64,000 nucleotides of DNA, from contig JANYHI010000078.1 of assembly GCA_025359125.1 (NCBI GenBank), positions 62,001-126,000 of the forward strand, in the 5' to 3' direction. The translations under genes and the position numbers were made by a program. The notes under the pieces are model-generated. The model had not been told where the DNA came from, made no database searches, and saw only the letters and a program-made list of their open reading frames with translations. Numbering within the stretch: the stretch's first letter is position 1; each line of letters opens with the position of its first letter. The stretch comes from Cytophagales bacterium. GTDB taxonomy: Bacteria; Bacteroidota; Bacteroidia; Cytophagales; Cyclobacteriaceae. This document shows positions 50,348 to 59,373 of the stretch, piece after piece.

Positions 50348-52585
50348 ATGAAGACTCTTTTACTTCTTGCGTATATTTCTTTCATTGCTCTATCAGGTGA
50401 AGCTAATGCACAATGGATAGAATCTAATAATGGAATTTATGGTGGACACATAACTGCGTCCGAAAGTAAAGATGGAATTTTATTTATAGGAACACTTGGA
50501 GGGGTTTATACTTCCAGTAATGGTAGCCCATGGGTTCAATTTAATCAGGGATTAGATAACACCACAGTAAATTCTCTTGCAATTACAAGCAACAATAAAC
50601 TTTTTGTTGCGGTTAATGGTGGAAACAAATTGTTTGTTTCACAACCTCCATATACTAACTGGGAAAAGTCAAACATTGAAATTTCAGTAGATTTAATAGT
50701 TTCATTAGTCACAATTAAAAGTCAGGTTTTTGGTTTGACAAAATCGGGTAGCCTATATACCCTTGCTAGTAACGAGTCCTGGCAAATCATAACAACAGGG
50801 TTCGAACCAATTAATTCCTTGACAACATCAGGATTACATCTGTTTGCAGGAACTAGCAATGGCATATTTGTCTCTTCTGACGATGGATTAAGCTGGAGTC
50901 AAAAAAATGTTGGGTTACCAGAAAAATTTATTTTCTCGCTAACCTCAACGGAAAATTATCAAATAGCCACTACAAGTAACCGAGGAGTATTTCTTTCTCA
51001 TGATAATGGTACAACATGGGTTAATACATCACTTGAGACGGGAAAATATAAAGCAATAGAATTGAACGGACTATTAATTGCAGGGAATGAAGCTCGTGTT
51101 TATGGATCAAGTAATAATGGCACTTCTTGGAGTCAAATAACGACACTTCCTGGAGTAATGGATTTTGCTTTTGATAATTCAATGATTATCGCAGGAACTC
51201 GTTTTGGTCTTTATCGTTCTGATAGTCGAGGCCAAACTTGGATTAGGGATAATAATATTGGATTGACAAATTCCACTGTCGTTAGCTTTACAACTTCATC
51301 CACTAAGATTTTTTGCAGTACAAAAATTGGAGTTTATCAATCTGAAAATCTAGGTAGAACCTGGATCCTTATCTCAAAAGGGTTGCCTTTAGACCAAATA
51401 ACGGCAATGAAATATTTTGAGAATAGACTATTTGTTGCATTAATGAATTACGGTATTTTTTATTCAGATAATGATGGTACTTCATGGCAAGTTTCAACTG
51501 GAATTTCAAATGTTTATTGTTTTGCTGAACAAGGGAGAAATTTATTAATTGGTGTGAATAATGGTATTTACGTTTCTGAAGATATTGGACTTAGTTGGCG
51601 ACAATTACCAAGCAACGTTTCGCGTGTAAAAGGGATAGCAACCAGAGGAGATACGATATTTGCATGTTCTTCAAACAATGGAATTACTACGTCTTCAGAT
51701 AAGGGTAAGCTTTGGACTCTTAACAATGAAGGACTTACCTTTCAACGAGACTTTTTAACCTCAATTATTTCATTTAGAGAGAGCCTTTTTGTCGGGGTTG
51801 ATAATGATACTCCTATTTACGAGCAAAAAAAAATTAATACAATTTGGGAGCCAGCTAATATCGGAATATTGAATACCAGACATATCTTATCATTTGTACA
51901 CAATGCACAAAATCTTTTTTGCGGTGGGTCGGAAGGAGTTTTTGTCACTTCCAATTCTACTTGGTCTGAATTTTATAAGGAAAGTCTTCCAATAGTAAAT
52001 GAATCAAATAAAGTTGAGCGATTAGAAATTTACAGAAATCATATTTTTGCAGGCACTACAGGAAACGGTGTTTGGGTTTCATGTATCGAACCCCCTCAAC
52101 CAAAAATAACAGCAGTAAGAGATGATTCAAATGACTCTACCCTTATTTCCAGTTCTTCAATCGGTAATATTTGGTTCTTAAATGATATAGAAATTCAAGG
52201 AGCTACTAATTCAACTTTAAAACCAGAAGCATCTGGAGGATATACAGTAAAAACAATTCTTGATGGATGTGAAAGCAAGCCATCCGTTGTTAAGTTAGTA
52301 GAAATTGAGACCTATGAAGATCCACAAATAGTGATGCCTAATGTTTTTACTCCTAATGGAGATAAATTTAATCAAGAGTTTATACCAATCACCTACTTAA
52401 ATGTCAATAATTCAGACATTAAAATTAATGATCGATGGGGAAATACTATTTACTATTCGAATAGTATAAAAATAGGGTGGTTGGGAGAAAATCAACCACC
52501 TGGAATTTATTATTATCAAATTTCATTTAAAGGCAAAAATGGTAAAGAAGGAAAAGTAAAAGGGTGGGTTCACCTAATTAGGTAA
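50348..52585 (+). CDS. BNR-repeat protein with T9SS type B sorting domain
   Basis: A 745-residue protein. The signal peptide (1-22, ending ANAQ) is followed by about a dozen Asp-box/photosystem-stability-like repeats (SDDGLSWSQKN, SHDNGTTWVN, SDSRGQTWIRD) filling about 30-585. A short Ig-like segment (IKPKITAVRDD, about 600-650) precedes the type B C-terminal domain (about 664-745): PNVFTPNGDKFN, NDRWGNTIYYS and the final GKVKGWVHLIR. This CTD directs export by the type IX system and is the strongest sign of T9SS in the window. The role is probably surface adhesion or sensing. Confidence 0.9.
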   Translation: MKTLLLLAYISFIALSGEANAQWIESNNGIYGGHITASESKDGILFIGTLGGVYTSSNGSPWVQFNQGLDNTTVNSLAITSNNKLFVAVNGGNKLFVSQPPYTNWEKSNIEISVDLIVSLVTIKSQVFGLTKSGSLYTLASNESWQIITTGFEPINSLTTSGLHLFAGTSNGIFVSSDDGLSWSQKNVGLPEKFIFSLTSTENYQIATTSNRGVFLSHDNGTTWVNTSLETGKYKAIELNGLLIAGNEARVYGSSNNGTSWSQITTLPGVMDFAFDNSMIIAGTRFGLYRSDSRGQTWIRDNNIGLTNSTVVSFTTSSTKIFCSTKIGVYQSENLGRTWILISKGLPLDQITAMKYFENRLFVALMNYGIFYSDNDGTSWQVSTGISNVYCFAEQGRNLLIGVNNGIYVSEDIGLSWRQLPSNVSRVKGIATRGDTIFACSSNNGITTSSDKGKLWTLNNEGLTFQRDFLTSIISFRESLFVGVDNDTPIYEQKKINTIWEPANIGILNTRHILSFVHNAQNLFCGGSEGVFVTSNSTWSEFYKESLPIVNESNKVERLEIYRNHIFAGTTGNGVWVSCIEPPQPKITAVRDDSNDSTLISSSSIGNIWFLNDIEIQGATNSTLKPEASGGYTVKTILDGCESKPSVVKLVEIETYEDPQIVMPNVFTPNGDKFNQEFIPITYLNVNNSDIKINDRWGNTIYYSNSIKIGWLGENQPPGIYYYQISFKGKNGKEGKVKGWVHLIR

Positions 52586-52590
52586 ACTAA

Positions 52591-55011
52591 CTATTCTCCC
52601 TTCAAATTATCTACGGGGTTTACATAAGTAGCTCTCCAAGTTTGTGAGCCAATTGTTAGTCCACTAAATACTAGCAAGGCAAATACGCTCACTGCAATTG
52701 TAATTGCATCTACCGAAACATGGTAGGCAAGCTGTTCTAACCATAATGTGTTAAGAAAGTAAGCCGCGGGTATCGCCAACGCTATCGCGATAAGCACGAT
52801 GCTCACAAAGCCTTTCGAGAGAAGATATACGAGCGATCTATTGCTACTTCCTAATACTTTGCGAATAGAAATCTCTTTGATGCGTGTTTCGGTTGTGTAG
52901 GTTGCCATGCCTAGCAAACCAAGACAAGAAATAAGAATAGCTAAAAAAGAAATTACGCTTAAGATACTTACCAGATCGCCAAAGAAGATGTCATAAATTT
53001 TATGGACTTCTGCTGAAAAATCTTTGTAATCAACCCTCAACCCCGGATTCACTTTAGCCCATGCAGCTTCCACCGATTTCCCCGCATCCTCGAAAGAGCC
53101 AGAGTAAGCCACTTGTAGCAACCGATATTCTTCAGGATTGTAAACGATTGCCATGGGATCCATTTTTTCTACTAACAGTTGATGGTTGTAATTTTTAACA
53201 ACCCCAATGATTTGCTTTTTAGAAGAATCTTTTTGTAAAATAATTTCTTGCCCTAAAGCATCTGCGGGAGAGTTGAAATGAAATTTTTCAATAGCCAGTT
53301 CATTCAACACGATGAAGTTTTTATTAGACTGACCATTTTCTTCATCGAAGAATTTTCCAGCAATTAATTTCAAATCCAAATTCTTTAAATAGTCTGTGTC
53401 GCCAGAGAAATAATTGAGATCAGTCCAGTCTTTTTCATCGAGCGATCTTTTATAGGCCTCTCCATAGCTAGAACCAGCAGCGGGAATGTGTGAAGCAGCT
53501 GCAACATTTTGGATATTCGAATGCTTTAATAATTCTGTTTTTAAAACCTCTGGGGTGGTGTTGCTCAAACTCAACACTAATTTATTTTCAATGTTAAATC
53601 CATGATCGGCCCGAAGGAAAAGCTGTAATTGATTGAAGACGACAGCAACAGATAAAATAAAGATGAGGGAAAATGTAAATTGAGCTACCAGTAATGTTTT
53701 GCGCAATCCAATTCTGGAAAACAGCTTCATGTTGGTTACGCCCTTCAAGACTTTTACGGGCTCAAACCCACTTAAAACTGCGGCAGGAAAAACCCCTGCT
53801 ATTAATCCTACCAATATTGCGAACACAACAAATACTCCGAACACAAAATAATTTGCTTCTAAATCCCACAACATAAGACGGGCAAAACTCAACTCGAGCA
53901 TAAGTGGCTTTAAGGCAATTAACAGTACAATCGCTACAGCCAGAGATAGCAATGCAATGATTACCGACTCAGATATAAATTGCGTAAAGATTTGCCAGCG
54001 CATGGCACCAGTAACTTTTCGAACTCCAATTTCTCTCGCTCTTGTAAGAGAACGAGCAATGGATAAATTAGTAAAATTGAAACAAGAGGTAAGCATTACA
54101 ATGGCTGCCAAGCCAATGAAGAAATAAACAAATATCCAAGGTAAAAAAGGCCCGATAGGGTTATTGATAAAGGCACCAGGTGTAATGGCTGTTAATGCCT
54201 GAAAGGAATATTTTACTTTTTGTTGAATATCAGGATTGGTTAAAACTGTAAAATGATCTTTCTCAATTTTAGTGAGATGAGGTTGAATGTCTTCTGTAGT
54301 CTTTGACTTTTCTAATAAAATGTAAATCCAGCCGGCAGTATAATTGTACCAGTTATCTAAATCTTTGCCCCGTTTACCTTGAAACTCTAAACTTTTCACA
54401 GTGCTTATACTAGCAAGTGCATCAAACACAATATGAGATTTATGATGATCGTCTTTTAGAATGCCGGTAACTTTATAAGAACCTTCCTTGCCAACTTTAA
54501 AAGTTTCTCCGATAGGATTTTCTTGCCTAAACAATTTTTTAGCTGCTTTTTTAGTAAGCACTACTGAGAAAGGTTCTACCAGTGCTGTTTTAGAATCTCC
54601 ATGCTCTAGTTCGTATTCAAAAAGATCTAATATTTCTGGGTCGGCAAAGTAACCAGCAACAGGTATGTTTACATTCTGCTCAATCTCTAACCACATGTTT
54701 CCAAAACCACGCATAATACGTACAGCTTTCTCCACTCCTGTATATTTCTCTAATAGTTCTTGTTTGAGAGGAAGAGTGGTGGTGGCTGTTTCATTACGAG
54801 TTTCTCCCTTAGCACCAATAGGAATAGAGTTGATTCTATAAATTCTATTGCGCTTAGTATTGTATCGATCGTACATCATTTGGTCAGCTACCAACATAAT
54901 AATTACCATCGACAACGCCATGGCTACCGACAAATCAAAAATATTGATAGCCGAAAAAAAGCGATGACGGAGTAAACTGCGGATGGCAATTTTGAAATAG
55001 TTGTAAAGCAT
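52591..55011 (-). CDS. FtsX-like ABC transporter permease
   Basis: An 806-residue membrane protein with two FtsX/MacB-PCD modules. Each has a periplasmic domain after the first helix and a set of three helices; about eight helices in total (near 22-42, 285-310, 340-365, 385-415, 435-455, 690-715, 735-760, 775-795). Diagnostic segments are REIGVRKVTGAMRWQI and RIKEISIRKVLGSS. The type is the large Bacteroidota ABC permease acting with an ATPase encoded elsewhere; the substrate is unknown and no ATPase gene is next to it. Confidence 0.9.
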   Translation of the reverse strand: MLYNYFKIAIRSLLRHRFFSAINIFDLSVAMALSMVIIMLVADQMMYDRYNTKRNRIYRINSIPIGAKGETRNETATTTLPLKQELLEKYTGVEKAVRIMRGFGNMWLEIEQNVNIPVAGYFADPEILDLFEYELEHGDSKTALVEPFSVVLTKKAAKKLFRQENPIGETFKVGKEGSYKVTGILKDDHHKSHIVFDALASISTVKSLEFQGKRGKDLDNWYNYTAGWIYILLEKSKTTEDIQPHLTKIEKDHFTVLTNPDIQQKVKYSFQALTAITPGAFINNPIGPFLPWIFVYFFIGLAAIVMLTSCFNFTNLSIARSLTRAREIGVRKVTGAMRWQIFTQFISESVIIALLSLAVAIVLLIALKPLMLELSFARLMLWDLEANYFVFGVFVVFAILVGLIAGVFPAAVLSGFEPVKVLKGVTNMKLFSRIGLRKTLLVAQFTFSLIFILSVAVVFNQLQLFLRADHGFNIENKLVLSLSNTTPEVLKTELLKHSNIQNVAAASHIPAAGSSYGEAYKRSLDEKDWTDLNYFSGDTDYLKNLDLKLIAGKFFDEENGQSNKNFIVLNELAIEKFHFNSPADALGQEIILQKDSSKKQIIGVVKNYNHQLLVEKMDPMAIVYNPEEYRLLQVAYSGSFEDAGKSVEAAWAKVNPGLRVDYKDFSAEVHKIYDIFFGDLVSILSVISFLAILISCLGLLGMATYTTETRIKEISIRKVLGSSNRSLVYLLSKGFVSIVLIAIALAIPAAYFLNTLWLEQLAYHVSVDAITIAVSVFALLVFSGLTIGSQTWRATYVNPVDNLKGE

Positions 55012-55091
55012 GGTTGTGATGTTAGTTGATGGAATAAAAGCTGCAGGTTGCCAGTTACAGGTTGCCGGAAATTGGAAACAAGAAACCGGAA

Positions 55092-55436
55092 CTACTTCGT
55101 TTCTCTCTTTACCAGAAAATAGTAAAGCAAAAACCCGAATGACACCGCAACGGCAAACAATCCATAAGGCATTGGCGAGTCGGGACTAACAGGCACATAC
55201 TCCATAATAATAAGCGATAGCCCTGTGAAGAAAGAGATCAATCCCCACTTCAGAGAAGAGTATTTACCATCGGCATTGGAGTGTTCTTTAAAAATGGCTT
55301 GCGTATCGTCATTTACAAAACCTTTGTCAATCATTTTCTTTTTCAACATATAATCAGTCATTACCTTGGTAAAAAAATAAATGGAAATTCCCAAGCTTCC
55401 TAATACAGATATGGGGATAAATACATCTTCGTTCAT
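55092..55436 (-). CDS. small membrane protein (DUF6249-like)
   Basis: A 114-residue protein with three membrane helices (about 7-25, 63-80 and 90-108) and a short cytoplasmic loop KKKMIDKGFVNDDTQAIFKE. Bacteroidota carry such proteins near ECF sigma and anti-sigma genes; I think this is the DUF6249 group but cannot be sure. It is divergent from the sigma factor gene at 55628, which suits a link to that regulon. Confidence 0.65.
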   Translation of the reverse strand: MNEDVFIPISVLGSLGISIYFFTKVMTDYMLKKKMIDKGFVNDDTQAIFKEHSNADGKYSSLKWGLISFFTGLSLIIMEYVPVSPDSPMPYGLFAVAVSFGFLLYYFLVKRETK

Positions 55437-55627
55437 AATTTTAAATTTTTAGTTTTATAATGCGTAAGACACGGAGGGTGCGTGAGATGTTGCAACTGAA
55501 TTAAAAATAGTTCTAGGCTCTATTTATCCGTTTCTAGTTACTCTACCTTACACCGATAACTAGTATCCATAACGGTTAACTGATTTCCACTGCAACATCT
55601 TACCTTCACCTTGTGTCTAACCCTCAA

Positions 55628-56191
55628 ATGATAGATGATAAGGCCTTGGTTTCGCAAGTCTTAAGTGGCGATAGACTGGCCTTTAGACAACTGATTAAAC
55701 AGAATGAAAGGCTTGTAGCTCACATGATAGCCAGATTGGTTGATCATCGTGAAGACCGCGAAGAATTATGTCAGGATGTTTTTTTAAAAGTGTATGAGAA
55801 GCTCGGTGAGTTTACCTTTCAATCGAAATTAAGCACATGGATTGCGACCATTGCCTATCGACATGGAGTCAATCATTTGCGGAAGAAGAAAATTGAAGTA
55901 AGCGAGATTACGGAAGAAAATAGTTTTTCAGCTCACTTTATCTCAGATGATGATGTGGAGGAAAAATATTCGGATCAAGAAATAAATATTCTGGTTTTAA
56001 AATGGATTGATCTGTTACCAGTTCACTATAAAACAGTTCTTACTTTGTATCATGTAGATTCTATGAGCTATCAAGAGATTGAATCAGTTACAGGAATGCC
56101 TGAGGGAACAGTGAAAAATTATTTATTTCGGGCACGGCATCTTTTAAAAGAAAAAGCAAAGAAGTATCTTGGTAAAGAAGAATTGATATGA
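55628..56191 (+). CDS. ECF-type RNA polymerase sigma factor
   Basis: About 187 residues from ATG 55628 (a GTG at 55613 would add five). The sigma-2 region shows REELCQDVFLKVYEKLGEF with FQSKLSTWIATIAYRHGVNHLR; the sigma-4 region shows LYHVDSMSYQEIESVTGMPE then GTVKNYLFRARHLLKEKAK. It is a group IV sigma factor binding RNA polymerase core for an unknown signal. The stop overlaps the next ATG by four bases (ATGA), so the downstream membrane protein is probably its partner. Confidence 0.95.
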   Translation: MIDDKALVSQVLSGDRLAFRQLIKQNERLVAHMIARLVDHREDREELCQDVFLKVYEKLGEFTFQSKLSTWIATIAYRHGVNHLRKKKIEVSEITEENSFSAHFISDDDVEEKYSDQEINILVLKWIDLLPVHYKTVLTLYHVDSMSYQEIESVTGMPEGTVKNYLFRARHLLKEKAKKYLGKEELI

Positions 56192-56577
56192 AAATAAACG
56201 AAAACGAAATTCAGGAGAGAGTGGAGAAAGGGTTATACATTGATAATGACCTTGACGCGATCGCCTACAAAAAAATATTTCAGTTAGCTTCAACAGAGCC
56301 AGAATTTTATTTGTCACCACAATTTGCTGATCGTGTATTGGCGAAGATTGAACTTGCAGATAAGAAGTCTGCTGCTAGAGAAATGCATTGGTTGTATTTT
56401 GGAATTGGAATTCTTTTAGTGGGAGCTGTGGTCGGATCAATAATGATTGGATTTAAGCCAAGTTTTGGGGCTTTTAAGTTCTTGGCTTCCTATCCGGGCT
56501 TATTTTTTTTCGGAGTCGCTTTTATTTTGCTCATCCAATGGGTTGATAAGAAGCTTGTTCGAACCACTACACTTTAA
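56188..56577 (+). CDS. putative anti-sigma factor, two-helix membrane protein
   Basis: A 129-residue protein. The N-terminal 70 residues are soluble and helical (NENEIQERVEKGLYIDNDLD). Two membrane helices follow (about 72-90 and 95-115). The position right after an ECF sigma gene with an ATGA overlap suggests it is its anti-sigma factor. No zinc-binding ZAS motif is visible, so the role is inferred from context only. Confidence 0.6.
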   Translation: MKINENEIQERVEKGLYIDNDLDAIAYKKIFQLASTEPEFYLSPQFADRVLAKIELADKKSAAREMHWLYFGIGILLVGAVVGSIMIGFKPSFGAFKFLASYPGLFFFGVAFILLIQWVDKKLVRTTTL

Positions 56578-56677
56578 ATTCTTTTTCGAGACTTTATTTT
56601 TCATTCAAATATTCAGTAGCCAGAAGCTCTTCAATTTGGTAATCATTTTATATTATTGTTGCTAAAATCAGTTATAA

Positions 56678-57508
56678 ATGAAAACCAAACTTATACTTCT
56701 TCTGCTTTTGGCCGGCAGCAACGTTTTTTCTCAAAAATCTGAGGGTGATAGCTGGGCCGCTGTAAAATCAAATGGCGCAGGTACTTTAGCTGTGATTTAT
56801 TATGAACAAGCTGGCTTGATCAAAGATGAAAACGGAAAGCCCGAAGGTCTCTGTGTGGAAATACTTAAAGACTTTGCGACTTTCGTTGAAACCAAATATC
56901 AAAAAAAACTTACCGTTAAATACATAGGTAAAGAGCCTGTGTTTACCAATTTTCTTTCCACCACTCAGGCAAGTGACAATATTTTGGGGGTAACCAATGT
57001 TACCATCACTGATGATCGGAAGAAGATTTTAAAATTTACACCACCCTTCATTTCAAATCCGGTGGTGTTGCTTACCCATAAAGATGCCCCTGCTGTTGCC
57101 AATCTTGGGGAGTTGTCAAAAAAATTAAATGGTTATTCTGCCGAAATTATTGGCGGAAGTACTCACGTGAAGTACATTAACAAAATAAAAAAAGAAAATT
57201 GGCCTGCGTTATCTATTGCTTACGGCCCATCTGGCCTTGAGATTTTAAAGAAGATAGAGACTAACCCTAAACTTTTTACCATTCTTGATTTTACGGAATT
57301 TGTGGATGCAAACAGAAAGCGTCTTCCAATTAAAAAGCAAAATATTGAATTGGGTGAGCCCGAGCAATTAGCTTTTATCATGTCTAAAAAATCTGATTGG
57401 GACGTGATTTGGAAAGAGTTCTTAACAGATGATTATCGTAAAAGTCCGAAGTACAGAAAAATAGTTTCTGATAATTTAGGAATGGCATTTTTGAGCGTAT
57501 TGAAATAA
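56678..57508 (+). CDS. extracellular solute-binding protein, family 3 type
   Basis: A 276-residue protein with a signal peptide (1-18, ending NVFSQ). The two-lobed SBP_bac_3 pattern shows LAVIYYEQAGLIKDENGKPE near the N-terminus, GVTNVTITDDRKKILKFTPP in the middle, and TILDFTEFVDANRK later. Such proteins bind amino acids or act as lytic-transglycosylase/sensor relatives in the periplasm. No transporter genes are adjacent, so it may be a stand-alone binding or signalling protein. Confidence 0.8.
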   Translation: MKTKLILLLLLAGSNVFSQKSEGDSWAAVKSNGAGTLAVIYYEQAGLIKDENGKPEGLCVEILKDFATFVETKYQKKLTVKYIGKEPVFTNFLSTTQASDNILGVTNVTITDDRKKILKFTPPFISNPVVLLTHKDAPAVANLGELSKKLNGYSAEIIGGSTHVKYINKIKKENWPALSIAYGPSGLEILKKIETNPKLFTILDFTEFVDANRKRLPIKKQNIELGEPEQLAFIMSKKSDWDVIWKEFLTDDYRKSPKYRKIVSDNLGMAFLSVLK

Positions 57509-57517
57509 TAACTCAAT

Positions 57518-57556
57518 AAAAAAAGGCAATCCAAAAAATTGGATTGCCTTTTTTTT
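57518..57556. terminator. bidirectional terminator
   Basis: AAAAAAAGGCAATCC (57518-57532) pairs with GGATTGCC then eight T (57541-57556), with an 8-nt loop. It lies between the convergent solute-binding and redoxin genes and has A- and T-tracts for both. Confidence 0.93.
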
Positions 57557-57574
57557 ATGCAATTGATCTTTTAG

Positions 57575-58171
57575 CTAAACTCTTTTCCATTTTATTCCGC
57601 ACCCAATCGTTTTTGTTTTAGTAACAGAAACTGCTTGTCCTGCCAACAGAGCATCCACTGTATTTTCAACATATTTTTTTGTTACGCTTTCTGGCTTACG
57701 TGCATTGTCATCAATCGCTCCAATGTAGGTCACTTTTAATTCTTTTGTTAAAACAAAAACATGAGGGGTATTGGTTGCGCCAAATGATTTCGCTACCGAC
57801 TGGGTCTCATCTATCAAATAAGGAAAATTATATTCTTTCTTTTTCGCAATTTTTACCATCTCATCATACGAATCTCCTGAAGATTGACTGGCATCATTTG
57901 AATTGATAGCAACCACGGGGAATCCGTTGCTGGCGTATTTATTATTTAGAGCTATAATCCTTTCATTATAAGCTTTTGAATAAGGACAAGTATTACAATC
58001 AAAAATTACAATAAAGCCTTTAGCGGCTTTAAAATCACTTAGCGAAACAAATTTTCCGTCTACATTCTTCAATTTAAAATCAGCAGCAGTATCGCCCACA
58101 TCATAGCCATCCTTAATCGGTGCACCAGCCCATAATAAGGCAATCAATAATGTTGAAACAATCATCTTCAT
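57575..58171 (-). CDS. thioredoxin-fold redoxin (PRX-like), secreted
   Basis: A 198-residue protein with a signal-like N-terminus (1-17, ending WAGAP). The thioredoxin fold starts VGDTAADFKLKNVDGKFVSL. The active-site pair is Cys59-Asn-Thr-Cys62 in FDCNTCPYSKAYN, and VVAINSNDASQSSGDSYDEM is typical of the PRX_like2 group. A further segment AKSFGATNTPHVFVL contains the cis-Pro loop. It acts in thiol redox or resolves disulfides in the envelope; the exact partner is unknown. It is coupled to the TlpA-like gene upstream after 4 bases. Confidence 0.9.
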   Translation of the reverse strand: MKMIVSTLLIALLWAGAPIKDGYDVGDTAADFKLKNVDGKFVSLSDFKAAKGFIVIFDCNTCPYSKAYNERIIALNNKYASNGFPVVAINSNDASQSSGDSYDEMVKIAKKKEYNFPYLIDETQSVAKSFGATNTPHVFVLTKELKVTYIGAIDDNARKPESVTKKYVENTVDALLAGQAVSVTKTKTIGCGIKWKRV

Positions 58172-58175
58172 ATAA

Positions 58176-58652
58176 TTAGTTGGTTACGTTAGTTATTAAT
58201 TTTTGTAGCTGCGCTTCGCCTAGCTCTCCTTGAGCAAACTCTCTTTTATTATTTTTTGAGTTTATTACTAAGGTAGCAGGTAAGGCACCCGACCATTTCT
58301 TTTCAATTTTATCAATCCAAGAATTAGGATCGCTCTCTGTCAAAATTAATATTCTCGATTGTATTTTCTTTCTGGCTTGAAATCTCTCTACTTTTTGAAT
58401 ATTGGGATCTAGATCATAATCCATGCTTACCAAAATTACTTCCACATTTTTGTTCTCTTGATTCAACTTCTCAAATAAGGGAAGCTCTTTAATACACGGG
58501 GCACACCAGGTAGCCCAAAAATTTATAACTAATATTTTATCAGAAGGGCTTTGAATGATGTTTTGCAATTGAGCCAGCTTAAAAGACTCAATTGATTGGC
58601 TGTAGAGGCTAGCATTCAGTGCAAGGAAAAACAGCAAGATAATTTTTCTCAT
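58176..58652 (-). CDS. TlpA-like thioredoxin-family protein
   Basis: A 158-residue protein. A signal peptide (1-18, ending SLYSQ) precedes a TlpA/ResA fold with the redox motif Trp49-Cys50-Ala-Pro-Cys53 in FWATWCAPCIKEL. The later ALPATLVINSKN holds the cis-Pro loop. It probably reduces or supplies thiols in the periplasm, for example in cytochrome c maturation. It starts the two-gene unit with the redoxin at 57575. The start is ATG at 58652. Confidence 0.9.
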   Translation of the reverse strand: MRKIILLFFLALNASLYSQSIESFKLAQLQNIIQSPSDKILVINFWATWCAPCIKELPLFEKLNQENKNVEVILVSMDYDLDPNIQKVERFQARKKIQSRILILTESDPNSWIDKIEKKWSGALPATLVINSKNNKREFAQGELGEAQLQKLITNVTN

Positions 58653-58770
58653 AGATTGGGTTCGTGAACTTTTACTAAACGAATTTTCGCCATGTAAGTT
58701 TTAAGGTAAAACTATTTGACAATTTACATTCTAAATAAGGTGGATATATACAAGAATTAGTCCGAAAAAG

Positions 58771-58877
58771 TATTCCACAAAAAGAGGCGTTTATCCACAT
58801 TAACTAAATATTATCTTATAACTATTTGAATATCATGAGTTTAAATATAAAATCATTAATCAATTCTTTGTGGACAA
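58771..58877. other. cluster of DnaA-box-like sites in AT-rich DNA (candidate origin)
   Basis: In the 364-base gap between the TlpA-like gene and the gene ending at 59017 there are three 9-mers close to the DnaA box TTATNCACA: TATTCCACA (58771-58779), TTATCCACA (58791-58799, a perfect match) and, in the other orientation, TGTGGACAA (58869-58877, reading TTGTCCACA). They flank a very AT-rich stretch (58800-58866). This is the look of an oriC or of a DnaA-regulated site. No dnaA or dnaN gene is in the window; many Bacteroidota have oriC away from dnaA. The rest of the gap shows no gene. Confidence 0.4.
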
Positions 58878-59016
58878 CTAAGGCTAGTGGAATTTAGGGC
58901 TTAAACCTAACAAGCTTATTTTCAGGTAAATAGGATTTTAGCCTTACCGGATGTACATGTAACTTTTATACCGATGGCCCTATTAAGCTCTGAAATTACT
59001 AGGCGAAGAGATCAGT

Positions 59017-59268
59017 TTATGCTGATTTAAGGATTTGTTGAGCTTCCATTTCGCGATTGACGGTAACGACCCTAACGGCCGCGTTTTGTGTTAACCACTC
59101 GATATAATCCGTGTAAAGAATGCAGTCGTTTAGAAGAGAATCTGCTTTTAGTATTTTAATTACTTTGTCACGCTCCAATGATTGCCAGATGACGGCTCTT
59201 TGATCTTCGGGTAATGAAGAAATTCTTACAAACTCAATTCCCTTATAGATTTCTGACGAAGCTCTCAT
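59017..59268 (-). CDS. small hypothetical protein
   Basis: An 83-residue cytoplasmic protein with a helix-strand-helix look (SLPEDQRAVIWQSLERDKVI, AVRVVTVNREMEAQQILKSA). The first lines hold FVRISSLPEDQR. No family recognised. It is divergent from the lipoprotein gene at 59374 and next to the DnaA-box patch. The ATG at 59268 is clear. Confidence 0.6.
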   Translation of the reverse strand: MRASSEIYKGIEFVRISSLPEDQRAVIWQSLERDKVIKILKADSLLNDCILYTDYIEWLTQNAAVRVVTVNREMEAQQILKSA

Positions 59269-59373
59269 GACATTTTGTATAATTATAAATATAACTTTGA
59301 CCGAGTAAGTAACCGTAAGTTTAATTCACATTTGAAATCGAAAGGAGTTTATTCATATTCGTTAAATGAGTTT

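Noticed and set aside
59275-59373. N-terminal extension of the lipoprotein from TTG
   Set aside because: The extension has no signal features, while ATG 59374 starts a clear lipobox signal; a TAACTTTG box at 59292-59299 would also lie inside the extension.
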